DNA of 64,000 nt from Pseudomonas tritici (GTDB taxonomy: Bacteria > Pseudomonadota > Gammaproteobacteria > Pseudomonadales > Pseudomonadaceae). Positions 16,494 to 29,606 of the stretch are shown here, piece by piece. Each line of letters starts with the position of its first letter. The stretch's first letter is position 1. The DNA is taken from assembly GCF_014268275.3 (NCBI RefSeq), contig NZ_CP077084.1, positions 1,922,001-1,986,000 of the forward strand, written 5' to 3'. Below the pieces are notes generated by a model, which saw nothing but the letters and a program-made list of their open reading frames with translations, had not been told where the DNA came from and did not search any database. Position numbers and translations under genes: made by a program.

Positions 16494-17194
16494 AGCCACG
16501 GATTGAAGTGGTGGCCATTGACGGCCTGATGGTGCGTCTGTTCGATGTGATCGCCGAAGCCAATATGCCGTGGATGCTCGCGGCTACGCAGCGCCTGCGC
16601 AGCGCTTTTGGCGCGGCACTGGTGGACCTGGTGCCGTCCTACACCACCTTGATGGTGCATTACGACCTCTGCGCATTGAGCCCAGCCCAGGCACGGGAGC
16701 TGATCACTCACGCCCTCACCGACCTGCAAACGCAAGCCCAGGGCGGCGGCCAGCGCCACGTGCTGCCGGTGTGGTACGACCTGAGCGTCGGCCCGGAATT
16801 GACCTTGCTCAGCCAGCGCAGCGGGCTGGCCATCGACGACGTGATCCGCCGCCACAGTGCCCACGAATATCAGGTGTTCGCCCTTGGCTTCGCGCCTGGC
16901 TTTGCCTTTATGGGGCTGGTGGATGAAATCCTCGCCACGCCACGCCTCAGCACCCCGCGCAAGCGCGTGGCAGCCGGCAGCGTGGGCATCGCCGAACGGC
17001 AAACTGCCGCCTACCCGGTGGTATCCCCGGGCGGCTGGAACCTGATCGGCCGCACCCCGGCCAAGCTGTTCGACCGCGATCGCGACGGCTACAGCCTGAT
17101 GCAGCCGGGCGACACCGTACGTTTTGAACCGGTCGATCACGCCCAATTCATCAAATTAGGTGGCGATGACACGCCGTTGGAGGCGCAGGCATGA
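16490..17194 (+). CDS. pxpB: 5-oxoprolinase subunit B (KipI family)
   Basis: This 234-residue KipI/PxpB protein is the partner of PxpC in 5-oxoproline hydrolysis. Family signatures include [25 protein letters not shown], the [17 protein letters not shown] block (about residues 135–151) and [12 protein letters not shown]. The ATG at 16490 overlaps the pxpA stop by four bases (ATGA), and its own stop overlaps pxpC in the same way. The frame is open for another 83 codons upstream inside pxpA, which I exclude because of this overlap and family length. Confidence 0.94.
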   Translation: MKPRIEVVAIDGLMVRLFDVIAEANMPWMLAATQRLRSAFGAALVDLVPSYTTLMVHYDLCALSPAQARELITHALTDLQTQAQGGGQRHVLPVWYDLSVGPELTLLSQRSGLAIDDVIRRHSAHEYQVFALGFAPGFAFMGLVDEILATPRLSTPRKRVAAGSVGIAERQTAAYPVVSPGGWNLIGRTPAKLFDRDRDGYSLMQPGDTVRFEPVDHAQFIKLGGDDTPLEAQA

Positions 17195-18105
17195 GTCGCT
17201 TGATCATCGAGGCCAGCACGCCGCTGTGCCTGCTGCAGGACGCCGGTCGCTTTGGCGTGCGCCACTTGGGCGTGACCCAGGGCGGCGCGCTGGATTGGGT
17301 GTCGATGTCCTGGGCCAACTGGCTGCTGGGCAACGCACTGGACGCGCCAGTGGTGGAAATCACCCTCGGCGGCCTTACCGTGCAAGCCGAGGATTATTGC
17401 CTGCTGGCTCTGGCCGGTGCGGACCTGGGCGCGTATGTCGACGAGCGCGCTATCAGCCCCGGCCGCAGTTTTATCCTGCAAAAGGGCCAGCGTTTGCGCT
17501 TCACCCAGCCCTTCAGTGGGGCGCGGGCGTACTTGGCAGCACCGGGCGGGTTTGATGCGCCGGATGTGCTCGGCAGCTGCGCCACCGTTGTGCGCGAGGA
17601 ATTGGGCGGGGTAGACGGTTTTGGCAAGGCGCTGGCCGAAGGCGGGCGCTTGGCCTATTCCGGTACAGGCGGTGCAATGAAGGTGCTGAGTGCCCCGGAG
17701 GGGCCATCCGGTAAACCGCTGGACGTGATTGTCGGCGCGCAGATCGGCCAGTTCAGCGGCCAAAGCCTGTTCGACGCGTTCAACACCGAATGGGCCCTCG
17801 ACAGTCGTGCTGACCGCATGGGCATGCGCTTGCTGGGCACGCCGTTGCAGTATCAAGGGCCGTCGCTGATTTCCGAGGGGATTCCGCTGGGGGCGATCCA
17901 GGTGCCGCCGGATGGGCAGCCGATTGTGTTGCTTAATGATCGGCAGACGATTGGGGGGTATCCGCGCCTGGGGGCGTTGACGCCGCTGTCGCTGGCGCGG
18001 CTGGCGCAGTGTTTGCCGGGGGAGAAGGTGAGGTTGGCGCCGGTCGTGCAGGAGACGGCGCATCGGCAGCACATCGACTTTTTGCAGCGTTTTGCAGAGT
18101 GCTAA
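17191..18105 (+). CDS. pxpC: 5-oxoprolinase subunit C (KipA family)
   Basis: This 304-residue biotin-dependent-carboxylase-like/KipA protein is the third subunit of 5-oxoprolinase. It begins with the family signature LLQDAGRFGVRHLGVTQGGA and carries FNTEWALDSRADRMGMRLLG and the C-terminal VLLNDRQTIGGYPRLG. With PxpA and PxpB it forms the complex coupling ATP hydrolysis to opening of the 5-oxoproline ring. It overlaps pxpB by four bases. A REP palindrome begins four bases after the stop. Confidence 0.94.
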   Translation: MSRLIIEASTPLCLLQDAGRFGVRHLGVTQGGALDWVSMSWANWLLGNALDAPVVEITLGGLTVQAEDYCLLALAGADLGAYVDERAISPGRSFILQKGQRLRFTQPFSGARAYLAAPGGFDAPDVLGSCATVVREELGGVDGFGKALAEGGRLAYSGTGGAMKVLSAPEGPSGKPLDVIVGAQIGQFSGQSLFDAFNTEWALDSRADRMGMRLLGTPLQYQGPSLISEGIPLGAIQVPPDGQPIVLLNDRQTIGGYPRLGALTPLSLARLAQCLPGEKVRLAPVVQETAHRQHIDFLQRFAEC

Positions 18106-18108
18106 CAG

Positions 18109-18192
18109 CATCGCAGGCAAGCCAGCTCCCACATTTGAATGCATTTCAACGTTGGAATGCATTCTCCTGTGGGAGCTGGCTTGCCTGCGATG
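18109..18192. repeat. Inverted-geometry REP pair, class 1
   Basis: CATCGCAGGCAAGCCAGCTC…CCAC and its exact complement (24 bp) enclose a 35-base loop that contains GAATGCATT repeated. The GTGGGAG ends face inward. It separates the convergent pxpC and VWA genes. Confidence 0.85.
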
Positions 18193-18211
18193 GCGTCGGT
18201 GAATACGCCGC

Positions 18212-19390
18212 CTATTTGGAGAGAAACCGCATCCCTTCTTCCAACCCCCGCAGGGTCAACGGATACATCTGATCCTCGACCAACTCCCGCACAATCCCCG
18301 TCGACGCCGTATACCCCCAGGTGTCCTTCGGATACGGGTTAATCCAGATCAGCTTCTTGTACTTGGCCATGAAACGCTGCATCCACACATACCCCGGCTC
18401 TTCATTCCAGTGCTCAACGCTGCCACCCGCCTGGGTAATCTCATACGGCGCCATCGACGCGTCGCCGATAAAGATCACTTTGTAATCAGCGCCATACTTG
18501 TGCAGCAGGTCCTGGGTTGACGTGCGTTCGGACGTGCGGCGCAGGTTGTTCTTCCACACCGATTCGTACACAAAGTTGTGGAAGTAGAAGTACTCCAGGT
18601 GTTTGAACTCGGTCTTGCACGCGGAGAACAGCTCTTCGCAGATTTTCACATGGGCATCCATCGAGCCGCCGATATCGAACAGCAGCAACAGCTTGATGGT
18701 GTTACGCCGCTCCGGGCGCATCTGGATATTCAACAGCCCGGCATCGCGGGCGGTGTGGTCGATGGTGCCGTCGATGTCCAACTCTTCCGCCGCACCCTGG
18801 CGCGCGAATTTGCGCAGGCGGCGCAGGGCGATCTTGATATTGCGCGTGCCCAGTTCGACCTGGTCGTCGAGGTTCTTGTATTCGCGCTGGTCCCAGACTT
18901 TCACCGCCTTGCCCTGGCGCTTGCCGGCATCGCCGACACGAATACCCTCGGGGTTGTAGCCGCCGGAACCGAACGGGCTGGTGCCGCCGGTACCAATCCA
19001 CTTGTTGCCGCCGGCGTGGCGTTCCTTCTGTTCTTCCAGGCGTTTCTTGAATTCTTCGATCAGCTTGTCGAGGCCGCCGAGGGACTGGATTTGCGCGCGC
19101 TCTTCATCGCTCAGCGAGCGTTCGAACTCCTTGCGCAACCAGTCTTCGGGGATCAGTGCCTGCAGGTGGTCGTCGAGTTTTTCCAGGCCGTTGAAATACG
19201 CACCGAAGGCGCGGTCAAACTTGTCGAAATGCCGCTCGTCCTTCACCAATATCGCCCGGGCCAAGTAGTAAAACTCGTCCATGTCGGCGAAGGTCACGCG
19301 CTGTTTCAGCGCGTTGATCAGGTCGAGCAGCTCGCGCACCGACACCGGCACCTTGGCGGCGCGCATCTCGTTGAACAGGTTGAGCAGCAT
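18212..19390 (-). CDS. VWA (CoxE-like) domain protein
   Basis: The 392-residue cytoplasmic protein has a helical N-terminal half with a charged Gly-rich linker (residues 130–165) and a C-terminal von Willebrand A domain. The metal site reads LLLFDIGGSMDAHV, that is DxGxS rather than the canonical DxSxS, with a downstream VIFIGDASMAPYE strand. It overlaps the upstream MoxR ATPase gene by one base (TGATG). In such pairs the VWA protein couples AAA+ ATPase work to a protein target, often metal or cofactor insertion or complex assembly; the client here is unknown. Confidence 0.88.
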   Translation of the reverse strand: MLLNLFNEMRAAKVPVSVRELLDLINALKQRVTFADMDEFYYLARAILVKDERHFDKFDRAFGAYFNGLEKLDDHLQALIPEDWLRKEFERSLSDEERAQIQSLGGLDKLIEEFKKRLEEQKERHAGGNKWIGTGGTSPFGSGGYNPEGIRVGDAGKRQGKAVKVWDQREYKNLDDQVELGTRNIKIALRRLRKFARQGAAEELDIDGTIDHTARDAGLLNIQMRPERRNTIKLLLLFDIGGSMDAHVKICEELFSACKTEFKHLEYFYFHNFVYESVWKNNLRRTSERTSTQDLLHKYGADYKVIFIGDASMAPYEITQAGGSVEHWNEEPGYVWMQRFMAKYKKLIWINPYPKDTWGYTASTGIVRELVEDQMYPLTLRGLEEGMRFLSK

Positions 19391-20235
19391 CAGCGATTAC
19401 CGCGACGGCTCATGAACGCCAGACGCTCCAGCAACTGCACGTCTTGCTCGTTCTTCACCAGCGCACCGGCCAGCGGCGGGATGGCCTTGGTCGGGTCGCG
19501 CTCGCGCAGCACGGCTTCGCCGATGTTGTCGGCCATCAGCAGTTTGAGCCAGTCGACCAGTTCGGAGGTGGACGGTTTTTTCTTCAGACCGGGTACTTTG
19601 CGCACGTCGAAGAACACGTCCAGCGCTTCGCTGACCAGGTCTTTTTTGATGTCGGGGTAGTGCACATCGACGATTTTTTGCAGGGTGGTGCGGTCGGGGA
19701 AGGCAATGTAATGGAAGAAGCAGCGGCGCAGGAACGCGTCCGGCAGCTCTTTTTCGTTGTTGGAGGTAATGATGATGATCGGGCGCTTCTTCGCCTTGAT
19801 GGTCTCGTCGATTTCGTAGACGTAGAACTCCATCTTGTCGAGTTCTTGCAGCAGGTCGTTGGGGAACTCGATGTCGGCCTTGTCGATTTCATCGATCAGC
19901 AGGATTACCCGCTCTTCGGACTCGAAGGCTTCCCAGAGCTTGCCCTTCTTCAAGTAGTTGCGCACGTCGTGCACCTTGTCCACGCCCAGTTGCGAGTCGC
20001 GCAGGCGGCTGACCGCGTCGTACTCGTAGAGGCCCTGATGGGCCTTGGTGGTGGACTTGATGTGCCAGGTGATCAGCTTGGCACCGAAGGATTCGGCCAG
20101 TTGCTCGGCAAGCATGGTCTTGCCCGTGCCAGGCTCGCCCTTGACCAGCAGCGGCCGCTCCAGGGTGATGGCGGCGTTGACGGCCAGTTTCAGGTCGTCG
20201 GTGGCAACGTAGGCCTGGGTGCCTTCGAACTTCAT
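19390..20235 (-). CDS. MoxR-family AAA+ ATPase
   Basis: This 281-residue AAA+ ATPase of the MoxR/CoxD branch has Walker A VKGEPGTGKTMLAEQL near residues 34–49, Walker B VILLIDEIDKADIEF, sensor 1 IIIITSNNEKELPDAF and the arginine-finger region FLRRCFFHYIAFPD. It is predicted to be a chaperone-like remodelling ATPase acting with the VWA protein encoded immediately downstream (TGATG overlap). GAGGAAATACCG precedes the ATG, giving a good ribosome site. No metal enzyme genes lie nearby to point to a client. Confidence 0.92.
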   Translation of the reverse strand: MKFEGTQAYVATDDLKLAVNAAITLERPLLVKGEPGTGKTMLAEQLAESFGAKLITWHIKSTTKAHQGLYEYDAVSRLRDSQLGVDKVHDVRNYLKKGKLWEAFESEERVILLIDEIDKADIEFPNDLLQELDKMEFYVYEIDETIKAKKRPIIIITSNNEKELPDAFLRRCFFHYIAFPDRTTLQKIVDVHYPDIKKDLVSEALDVFFDVRKVPGLKKKPSTSELVDWLKLLMADNIGEAVLRERDPTKAIPPLAGALVKNEQDVQLLERLAFMSRRGNR

Positions 20236-20334
20236 CGGTATTTCCTCGAATTCATCAATGGCCGGACTATACCGCGCAGCCCCGGCGACTGTGAACGCAG
20301 ACGGGCTATTCAGTCTCTGAATGGTCAGTCAGGC

Positions 20335-21411
20335 CTAATCCGCTGAGGGCTTGGGCTGTTCATATCGCGCATTGAATGCCTGGATGAATCCATTACGCAA
20401 AATCGAGATAAAGGCCGAGAACGCGCTGACATCCTGCTGGTGCACGCTGCCACTGAGCTCGACGCGGGTGGCGAACTGGTTTTTGCTCTGGTTTTTCAGC
20501 ACCGTCTCACTGGCGCCGACCACGGCTTCCCAGATCGAGCGGAAGATGTTCTTGTCCTTGTTCTCCACGTCCTGCTTCCAGTCGAACACTTCCACGTTGC
20601 GCAGCAGCGGTTTGATGTAACCCGTGAGTTGGCCTTTTTCGGCCTGGGCTTCGATCACCACGTCGCCAGTGCCGGCCTTGAAGTCGAACTTGCCGTAGGC
20701 CGAGGCGAAGTCATTCATGCGCTTGAGCTGCAGGTCGCGGGCGCGGAAGCGAAACTCGAATTCTTCAAAGTCGCTCAGCGGATCAAACGTCGCCGTGGCC
20801 TCCAGTGGCGCCTGGCCTTGCAGCAAGGCCTTGCCTTCGAAGCGTGCGTCGCGCTTGCCTTTGACGTCCACCACGTTGGTGAGGTTGTAGAAACTGGCGT
20901 TGACCGAGGTGGCGTTGATGTTCACCGGCGGTTTGGAATTGAAGTTGTGGAACGAAATCTTGCCGTCTTCAATGCGCATTTCATTCAGGGTGATCGGCAG
21001 CAGTTTGCTCAACTGTTCCTGCCAGTCGGTGCCTTTACCCGTCTGTGACGCCTGCTTGTTGGCGCCGCCGTCGACGAAGTTGACCTCCGGCTTGACGAAA
21101 TGCCCCTCGGCGACCACCGCATGGTCGTACCACAACGAGTGCCAGCTCACGGCAAATTCGATCAACGGCGCGTTGACGAACGGTACGGGCACCTTGCCGT
21201 CGACCTTGACGATCTTCAGGCCATTGATGCGATAGGCTCCGCGCCACAACGCCAAGTCCACATCGGTGACTTCGCCACGGTAGTCACCCATGTCGGCGAG
21301 CTTTTCATTCAAATAGTTGCGCACCAGATAGGGCAGCGCGATGTTCAAGGCAACCAGTACCACCACCAGCCCGGCGACGGTCCATAGCGGCCAACTGTAA
21401 CGACGTTTCAT
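20335..21411 (-). CDS. DUF748 (AsmA-like) membrane-anchored protein
   Basis: This 358-residue protein has one N-terminal membrane helix (WPLWTVAGLVVVLVALNIAL) followed by a periplasmic beta-rich domain of the DUF748/AsmA-like type (YRGEVTDVDLALWRGAYRIN, residues 40–65; INGLKIVKVDGKVPVPFVNA). AsmA-like proteins are implicated in lipid transport across the periplasm, but this short member has no assigned role. It is divergent from cysK, with 125 bases between starts, and is followed by the MoxR–VWA genes on the same strand after 99 bases. Confidence 0.8.
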   Translation of the reverse strand: MKRRYSWPLWTVAGLVVVLVALNIALPYLVRNYLNEKLADMGDYRGEVTDVDLALWRGAYRINGLKIVKVDGKVPVPFVNAPLIEFAVSWHSLWYDHAVVAEGHFVKPEVNFVDGGANKQASQTGKGTDWQEQLSKLLPITLNEMRIEDGKISFHNFNSKPPVNINATSVNASFYNLTNVVDVKGKRDARFEGKALLQGQAPLEATATFDPLSDFEEFEFRFRARDLQLKRMNDFASAYGKFDFKAGTGDVVIEAQAEKGQLTGYIKPLLRNVEVFDWKQDVENKDKNIFRSIWEAVVGASETVLKNQSKNQFATRVELSGSVHQQDVSAFSAFISILRNGFIQAFNARYEQPKPSAD

Positions 21412-21536
21412 GGTGCAGATCTCCTGACAGTTAGGAGATTGACTGTTTTGAATGCGCCAACGTTCCTCCGACTGGACGCTTCGAGAGGTGAGGCATACCC
21501 TTGGTCCTTTCTGGAAACTGCCAAATAGGACCCGTC

Positions 21537-22511
<975 letters not shown>

Positions 22512-22620
22512 TGTGAATCAGCGCAGGTAAGCTAGGCCTTCTGCATACTGGCCCAAATGTTTATCATGGCCGGCTGCTACGTCTGCTGTTGGCCAGGCGC
22601 TTATTTCCAGGAGTTGCTGC

Positions 22621-23556
22621 ATGACCTTTTCTTTGGCCGCCAAACTGTCGGTGTTGCTGTTGTTTATTGGCAGCACGCTGTATGTGCACCTGCGCGGTAA
22701 GGCCCGTTTGCCGATGTTGCGCCAATTTGTCAACCATTCGGCGCTGTTCGCCCCATATAACGCCTTGATGTACCTGTTCTCGGCGGTGCCGTCCAAACCT
22801 TACCTGGACCGCAGCAAGTTCCCGGAACTGGACGTGCTCAAGGACAACTGGGAAGTGATCCGCGAAGAGGCCATGCACCTGTTCGACGAGGGTTACATCC
22901 GCGCTGCCGAAAAGAACAACGACGCCGGCTTCGGTTCGTTCTTCAAGAAGGGCTGGAAGCGTTTCTACCTCAAGTGGTACGACAAACCCCTGCCGTCGGC
23001 CGAGGCACTGTGCCCGAAAACCGTGGCACTGGTGAGCAGCATTCCTAACGTGAAGGGCGCGATGTTTGCGCTGTTGCCGGGCGGCAGCCACCTCAACCCG
23101 CATCGCGACCCGTTTGCCGGCTCGCTGCGTTACCACCTGGGGTTGTCCACGCCGAATTCCGACGCCTGCCGGATCTTTGTTGATGGCGAGGAATACGCTT
23201 GGCGCGACGGTGACGACGTAATGTTCGACGAAACCTACGTGCACTGGGTCAAGAACGAAACCGAGCAGACCCGTGTGATTCTGTTTTGCGACATTGAGCG
23301 GCCGCTGAGCAACCGCGTGATGACCCGCGTCAATCGCTGGGTCAGCAAGCAGTTGGGCCGCGCGACGGCGCCGCAGAACCTGGATGACGAGCGGGTTGGC
23401 GGGATCAACCAGGCGTATGCCTGGAGCAAGACCTTCAGCGACACGTTCAGTGGTGTGGTCAAGCAGTGGAAGCGCAAGCATCCCAAGGCCTACCGGATTG
23501 CCCGGCCGGTGCTGGCGGTAGTCGTGCTGGTGCTGTTGTGGCGCTGGTTGTTCTGA
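22621..23556 (+). CDS. lpxO: Lipid A 2-hydroxylase-like Asp/Asn beta-hydroxylase family protein
   Basis: This 311-residue membrane-associated Fe(II)/2-oxoglutarate dioxygenase resembles LpxO, which hydroxylates the 2-position of secondary acyl chains of lipid A. Hydrophobic segments lie at both ends (SLAAKLSVLLLFIGSTLYV and a C-terminal VLAVVVLVLLWRWLF). Iron ligands are visible in HLNPHRDPFAGSLRYHLGL (HxD) and DETYVHWVKN (distal His), and the Arg in QTRVILFCDI fits 2-oxoglutarate binding. SD AGGAG lies eight bases before the ATG. Pseudomonads can have two LpxO copies, so which paralog this is remains open. Confidence 0.85.
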   Translation: MTFSLAAKLSVLLLFIGSTLYVHLRGKARLPMLRQFVNHSALFAPYNALMYLFSAVPSKPYLDRSKFPELDVLKDNWEVIREEAMHLFDEGYIRAAEKNNDAGFGSFFKKGWKRFYLKWYDKPLPSAEALCPKTVALVSSIPNVKGAMFALLPGGSHLNPHRDPFAGSLRYHLGLSTPNSDACRIFVDGEEYAWRDGDDVMFDETYVHWVKNETEQTRVILFCDIERPLSNRVMTRVNRWVSKQLGRATAPQNLDDERVGGINQAYAWSKTFSDTFSGVVKQWKRKHPKAYRIARPVLAVVVLVLLWRWLF

Positions 23557-23575
23557 TCGGAGTGCGGTCAAAAAT

Positions 23576-23662
23576 GTGGGAGCGGGCTTGCTCGCGAATG
23601 CACAGTGTCAGTCGATACATACTTGACTGATACACCGCATTCGCGAGCAACCCCGCTCCCAC
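23576..23662. repeat. REPIN, class 1
   Basis: Standard outward arms (GTGGGAGCGGGCTTGCTCGC at the left; complementary at the right with one C for G change, CAACCCCGCTCCCAC) flank a spacer. It lies between the convergent lpxO-like and acnA genes. Confidence 0.87.
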
Positions 23663-23681
23663 ATTTGATTTGCAGTGTTGC

Positions 23682-26423
<2,742 letters not shown>

Positions 26424-26614
26424 TACATGACTCCTTATGGTCCGCACGGCTACGGACCTGACGGGACGAACAGAGCTTTCAACTTAGCCCTGTTTTCATT
26501 AGCAGGCTAATAACTGGACTCTATCGTTAAGTCCAAGGTTCCGAACTCGGCTATCATGCGCGCGTTTTCATGACAGGACTTGCGCTACAGCAAGCCCAGT
26601 TGCCAGGAGATTCA

Positions 26615-27691
26615 ATGAACACCCTTTTTATGCACTGCCGTCCGGGTTTTGAAGGCGAAGTCTGTTCCGAGATCGCGGAGCACGCTGCGCGCCTGAACGT
26701 TTCCGGCTACGCCAAGGCCAAGACCGGCAGCGCTTGCGCCGAATTTGTCTGCACCGAAGAAGACGGCGCCCAGCGCCTGATGCACGGCCAGCGCTTTGCC
26801 GAGCTGATCTTCCCAAGGCAGTGGGCGCGCGGGGTATTCATCGACCTGCCGGAAACTGACCGCATCAGCGTGATCCTCGCTCACTTGCAGGGTTTCCCGG
26901 TGTGCGGCAGCCTGTGGCTGGAAATGGTCGACACCAACGACGGCAAGGAGCTCTCGAACTTTTGCAAAAAATTCGAAGTGCACCTGCGCAAAGCTTTATT
27001 GAACGCCGGCAAGCTGGTGGATGACCCGAGCAAGCCGCGCTTGCTGTTGACCTTCAAAAGCGGCCGTGAAGTGTTCATGGGCCTGGCCGAGCCGAACAAC
27101 TCGGCCATGTGGCCGATGGGCATCCCGCGCCTCAAGTTCCCGCGTGACGCGCCCAGCCGCTCGACCCTCAAGCTGGAAGAGGCCTGGCACCACTTTATCC
27201 CCCGCGACCAATGGGACGAGCGCCTGCACGGCGACATGACCGGCGTCGACCTCGGCGCAGCGCCGGGCGGCTGGACCTGGCAACTGGTCAACCGCGGCAT
27301 GCTGGTGACTGCCATCGACAACGGCCCCATGGCTGAAAGCCTGATGGACACAGGCCTGGTGCAGCATTTGATGGCAGACGGCTTCACCTTCGTGCCCAAG
27401 CAGCCGGTGGACTGGATGGTCTGCGATATCGTCGAGAAGCCTGCGCGTAACGCCGCGCTGCTGGAAACCTGGATCGGCGAGGGGCATTGCCGCGAGGCGG
27501 TGGTGAACTTGAAGCTGCCGATGAAGCAGCGTTACGCCGAAGTGAAGCGCTTGTTGGAGCGCATCGAAGACGGTTTCAAGGCGCGCGGCATTCGCGTGGA
27601 GATCGGCTGCAAGCAGCTGTACCACGACCGTGAGGAAGTGACCTGCCATTTGCGTCGGTTGGAAACTGCCAAGAAACCCAAAACCCGCTGA
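26615..27691 (+). CDS. rlmM: 23S rRNA 2'-O-methyltransferase RlmM (C2498)
   Basis: RlmM methylates the ribose of C2498 in 23S rRNA using SAM. This 358-residue protein has the N-terminal THUMP-like region (TLFMHCRPGFEGEVCSEI…) and a C-terminal Rossmann domain with GVDLGAAPGGWTWQLVNRGM, MADGFTFVPKQPVDWMVCDI and EAVVNLKLPMKQRY containing the K-D-K-type catalytic residues. AGGAGA ends four bases before the ATG at 26615. The frame is open 15 codons further upstream. A REPIN follows the stop, then tusA in the same direction. Confidence 0.93.
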   Translation: MNTLFMHCRPGFEGEVCSEIAEHAARLNVSGYAKAKTGSACAEFVCTEEDGAQRLMHGQRFAELIFPRQWARGVFIDLPETDRISVILAHLQGFPVCGSLWLEMVDTNDGKELSNFCKKFEVHLRKALLNAGKLVDDPSKPRLLLTFKSGREVFMGLAEPNNSAMWPMGIPRLKFPRDAPSRSTLKLEEAWHHFIPRDQWDERLHGDMTGVDLGAAPGGWTWQLVNRGMLVTAIDNGPMAESLMDTGLVQHLMADGFTFVPKQPVDWMVCDIVEKPARNAALLETWIGEGHCREAVVNLKLPMKQRYAEVKRLLERIEDGFKARGIRVEIGCKQLYHDREEVTCHLRRLETAKKPKTR

Positions 27692-27707
27692 CGGCGCAGT
27701 TCAAAAT

Positions 27708-27793
27708 GTGGGAGCGGGCTTGCCCGCGATAGCGGTATAACAGTCGAAATTTATAGTGAATGTGCCCCTTATCGCGGGCAAGCCCGCTCCCAC
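27708..27793. repeat. REPIN, class 1
   Basis: Outward arms GTGGGAGCGGGCTTGCCCGC and complement flank a 40-base AT-richer spacer. It is one of the few elements here between co-directional genes (rlmM and tusA) and ends about 30 bases before the tusA start. Confidence 0.88.
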
Positions 27794-27823
27794 AGGAGAG
27801 CGGGTCTGTTTCAGGAGTGATGT

Positions 27824-28075
27824 ATGAATCAGCCCCTCGATTTGCCCGTAGACGCTGTGCTGGACGCCACCGGCCTCAACTGCCCGGAACCGGTCATGAT
27901 GCTGCACCAGCACATCCGCGACCTGCCGCCTGGCGGCTTGCTCAAGGTGATCGCGACCGACCCGTCCACGCGCCGCGATATCCCCAAGTTCTGCGTGTTT
28001 CTTGACCACGAACTGGTGGATCAGCAGGAGCAGGCCGGTACGTACCTGTACTGGATCCGCAAGAAGTCCGCTTAA
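27824..28075 (+). CDS. tusA: Sulfurtransferase TusA
   Basis: This 83-residue sulfur-carrier protein accepts persulfide sulfur from cysteine desulfurase and passes it to the Tus relay for 2-thiouridine formation in tRNA and to other acceptors. The defining CPxP motif is at residues 20–23 ([16 protein letters not shown]) with Cys20 as the persulfide carrier. The C-terminal strand [15 protein letters not shown] is family-typical. CAGGAG lies eight bases before the ATG. The TAA stop shares TTAA with the stop of the convergent MATE gene. Confidence 0.94.
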   Translation: MNQPLDLPVDAVLDATGLNCPEPVMMLHQHIRDLPPGGLLKVIATDPSTRRDIPKFCVFLDHELVDQQEQAGTYLYWIRKKSA

Positions 28076-29466
28076 CCCCGCGCCTTGTCTGCGCGAATGC
28101 GCCGGCGTGCACTGCGCGCCAGGCGCACCAGCAACATCCCCGCCGCGCAGCTCAGGCCCACGATCAGCCCTTGCCATAAGCCGCTTGGGCCGCTCGGCTC
28201 GCCCAGCCAGTCGGTCAGGCCCAGGGCGTAACCCACCGGTAGCCCCACGCCCCAATACGCGAACAAGGTCAGCACCATGGTCACGCGGGTGTCCTGATAG
28301 CCACGCAGTGCGCCTGCCGCCGTGACCTGGATCGAGTCGGAGAACTGGAACAGCGCGGAGAACACGATCAACATCGACGCTAAGTGAATCACCACCGGGT
28401 CCGGGGTGTAGATCGCCGCAATCTGCTCGCGAAACACCAGCATCAGGCTGCAAGACACGCAGGCATACGCCAACGCAGTGCCCATGCCGACACCGGCGGC
28501 GAAGCGCGCTTCACGCGGTTCGCCACGGCCCAGGGCTTGGCCGACGCGCACGGTGACGGCCATGCTCAAGGAGTAGGGGATCATGAACACCAGCGAGCTG
28601 ACGTTCAGGGCGATCTGATGGCCGGATACCACCGTGGCCCCCAGGCTGCCGAGCAGCAATGCAATGACCGCGAAAATGCTCGATTCGGCAAAAATCGCGA
28701 TGCCAATCGGTAGGCCAATCCCCAGTACACGCTTGATCACCGCCCATTGCGGCCAGTCGAAGCGCTTGAACAATTCGCTGCTCTGGTAGGCCGGCCCCCA
28801 GCGGGTCCAGCCGGCCAGGCCGAGCATCATCACCCACATCGCAATGGCTGTGGCCCAGCCACACCCTACGCCACCCATGGCCGGCAGGCCGAGGTGACCG
28901 TAGATGAAGATGTAGTTCAGCGGAATGTTCAGCGCCAGGCCACACAGGCCCATCACCATGCTCGGTCGTGTGCGGCCCAGGCCATCGCTGAAACAGCGCA
29001 GCACGTAATACAGCGCAATGGCCGGCATACCGGCGGCAATGCCATGCAGGTAGCCCATGGACGGCGCGATCAGGTCGGGCTCGACCTTCATCGCACGCAG
29101 GATCGGTTCGGCGCAGAGCAACAGCAGCGCTCCCGTGATACCGACCACCACCGCCAGCCACAAGGACTGTCGCACCAGCGGTCCGATCTCGCTGAACTGG
29201 CCCGCACCGTAGCGCTGGGCGACTTTCGGCGTGGTGGCCAGCAGGGTGCCGGTCATCAGCAGGTACACCGGGATCCAGATCGAATTGCCCAGGCCTACGG
29301 CCGCCAAGTCCTGGGGGCTGACGCGTCCGGCCATCACCGCATCGACAAAGCTCATCGCCGTGGTGGCCAGTTGGCCGATGATGATCGGCAAGGCGAGCGT
29401 CAACAGGCCGCGCACTTCCCGGCTGATGCGGGCGGGGCGGGTGAGGGTGGCGGTGGCAGTGTTCAC
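28072..29466 (-). CDS. MATE-family multidrug efflux transporter
   Basis: This 464-residue protein has about twelve membrane helices and is a cation-coupled multidrug exporter of the NorM/PmpM branch. The N-terminal helix carries [30 protein letters not shown], split over residues 20–50, with the conserved Asp in FVDAVMAGR; the first half repeats in the second ([20 protein letters not shown]). The start is uncertain: GTG at 29466 ([11 protein letters not shown]) fits the family, while the frame is open for 19 more codons upstream. It is divergent from pdxB. Confidence 0.87.
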   Translation of the reverse strand: MNTATATLTRPARISREVRGLLTLALPIIIGQLATTAMSFVDAVMAGRVSPQDLAAVGLGNSIWIPVYLLMTGTLLATTPKVAQRYGAGQFSEIGPLVRQSLWLAVVVGITGALLLLCAEPILRAMKVEPDLIAPSMGYLHGIAAGMPAIALYYVLRCFSDGLGRTRPSMVMGLCGLALNIPLNYIFIYGHLGLPAMGGVGCGWATAIAMWVMMLGLAGWTRWGPAYQSSELFKRFDWPQWAVIKRVLGIGLPIGIAIFAESSIFAVIALLLGSLGATVVSGHQIALNVSSLVFMIPYSLSMAVTVRVGQALGRGEPREARFAAGVGMGTALAYACVSCSLMLVFREQIAAIYTPDPVVIHLASMLIVFSALFQFSDSIQVTAAGALRGYQDTRVTMVLTLFAYWGVGLPVGYALGLTDWLGEPSGPSGLWQGLIVGLSCAAGMLLVRLARSARRRIRADKARG

Positions 29467-29606
29467 GTACAGGTGTCCAGTAGAAGGCAGCGCAAGGACG
29501 GCGGATTCTACGCCTTGACGCATCAGTCAGGAAAAAACCTGTGTTAGCGATTTGTAAGCGCGGGCTGCGATCCCTGTACACTGCCGGTCCGCCAAAGGAG
29601 CCTGCC

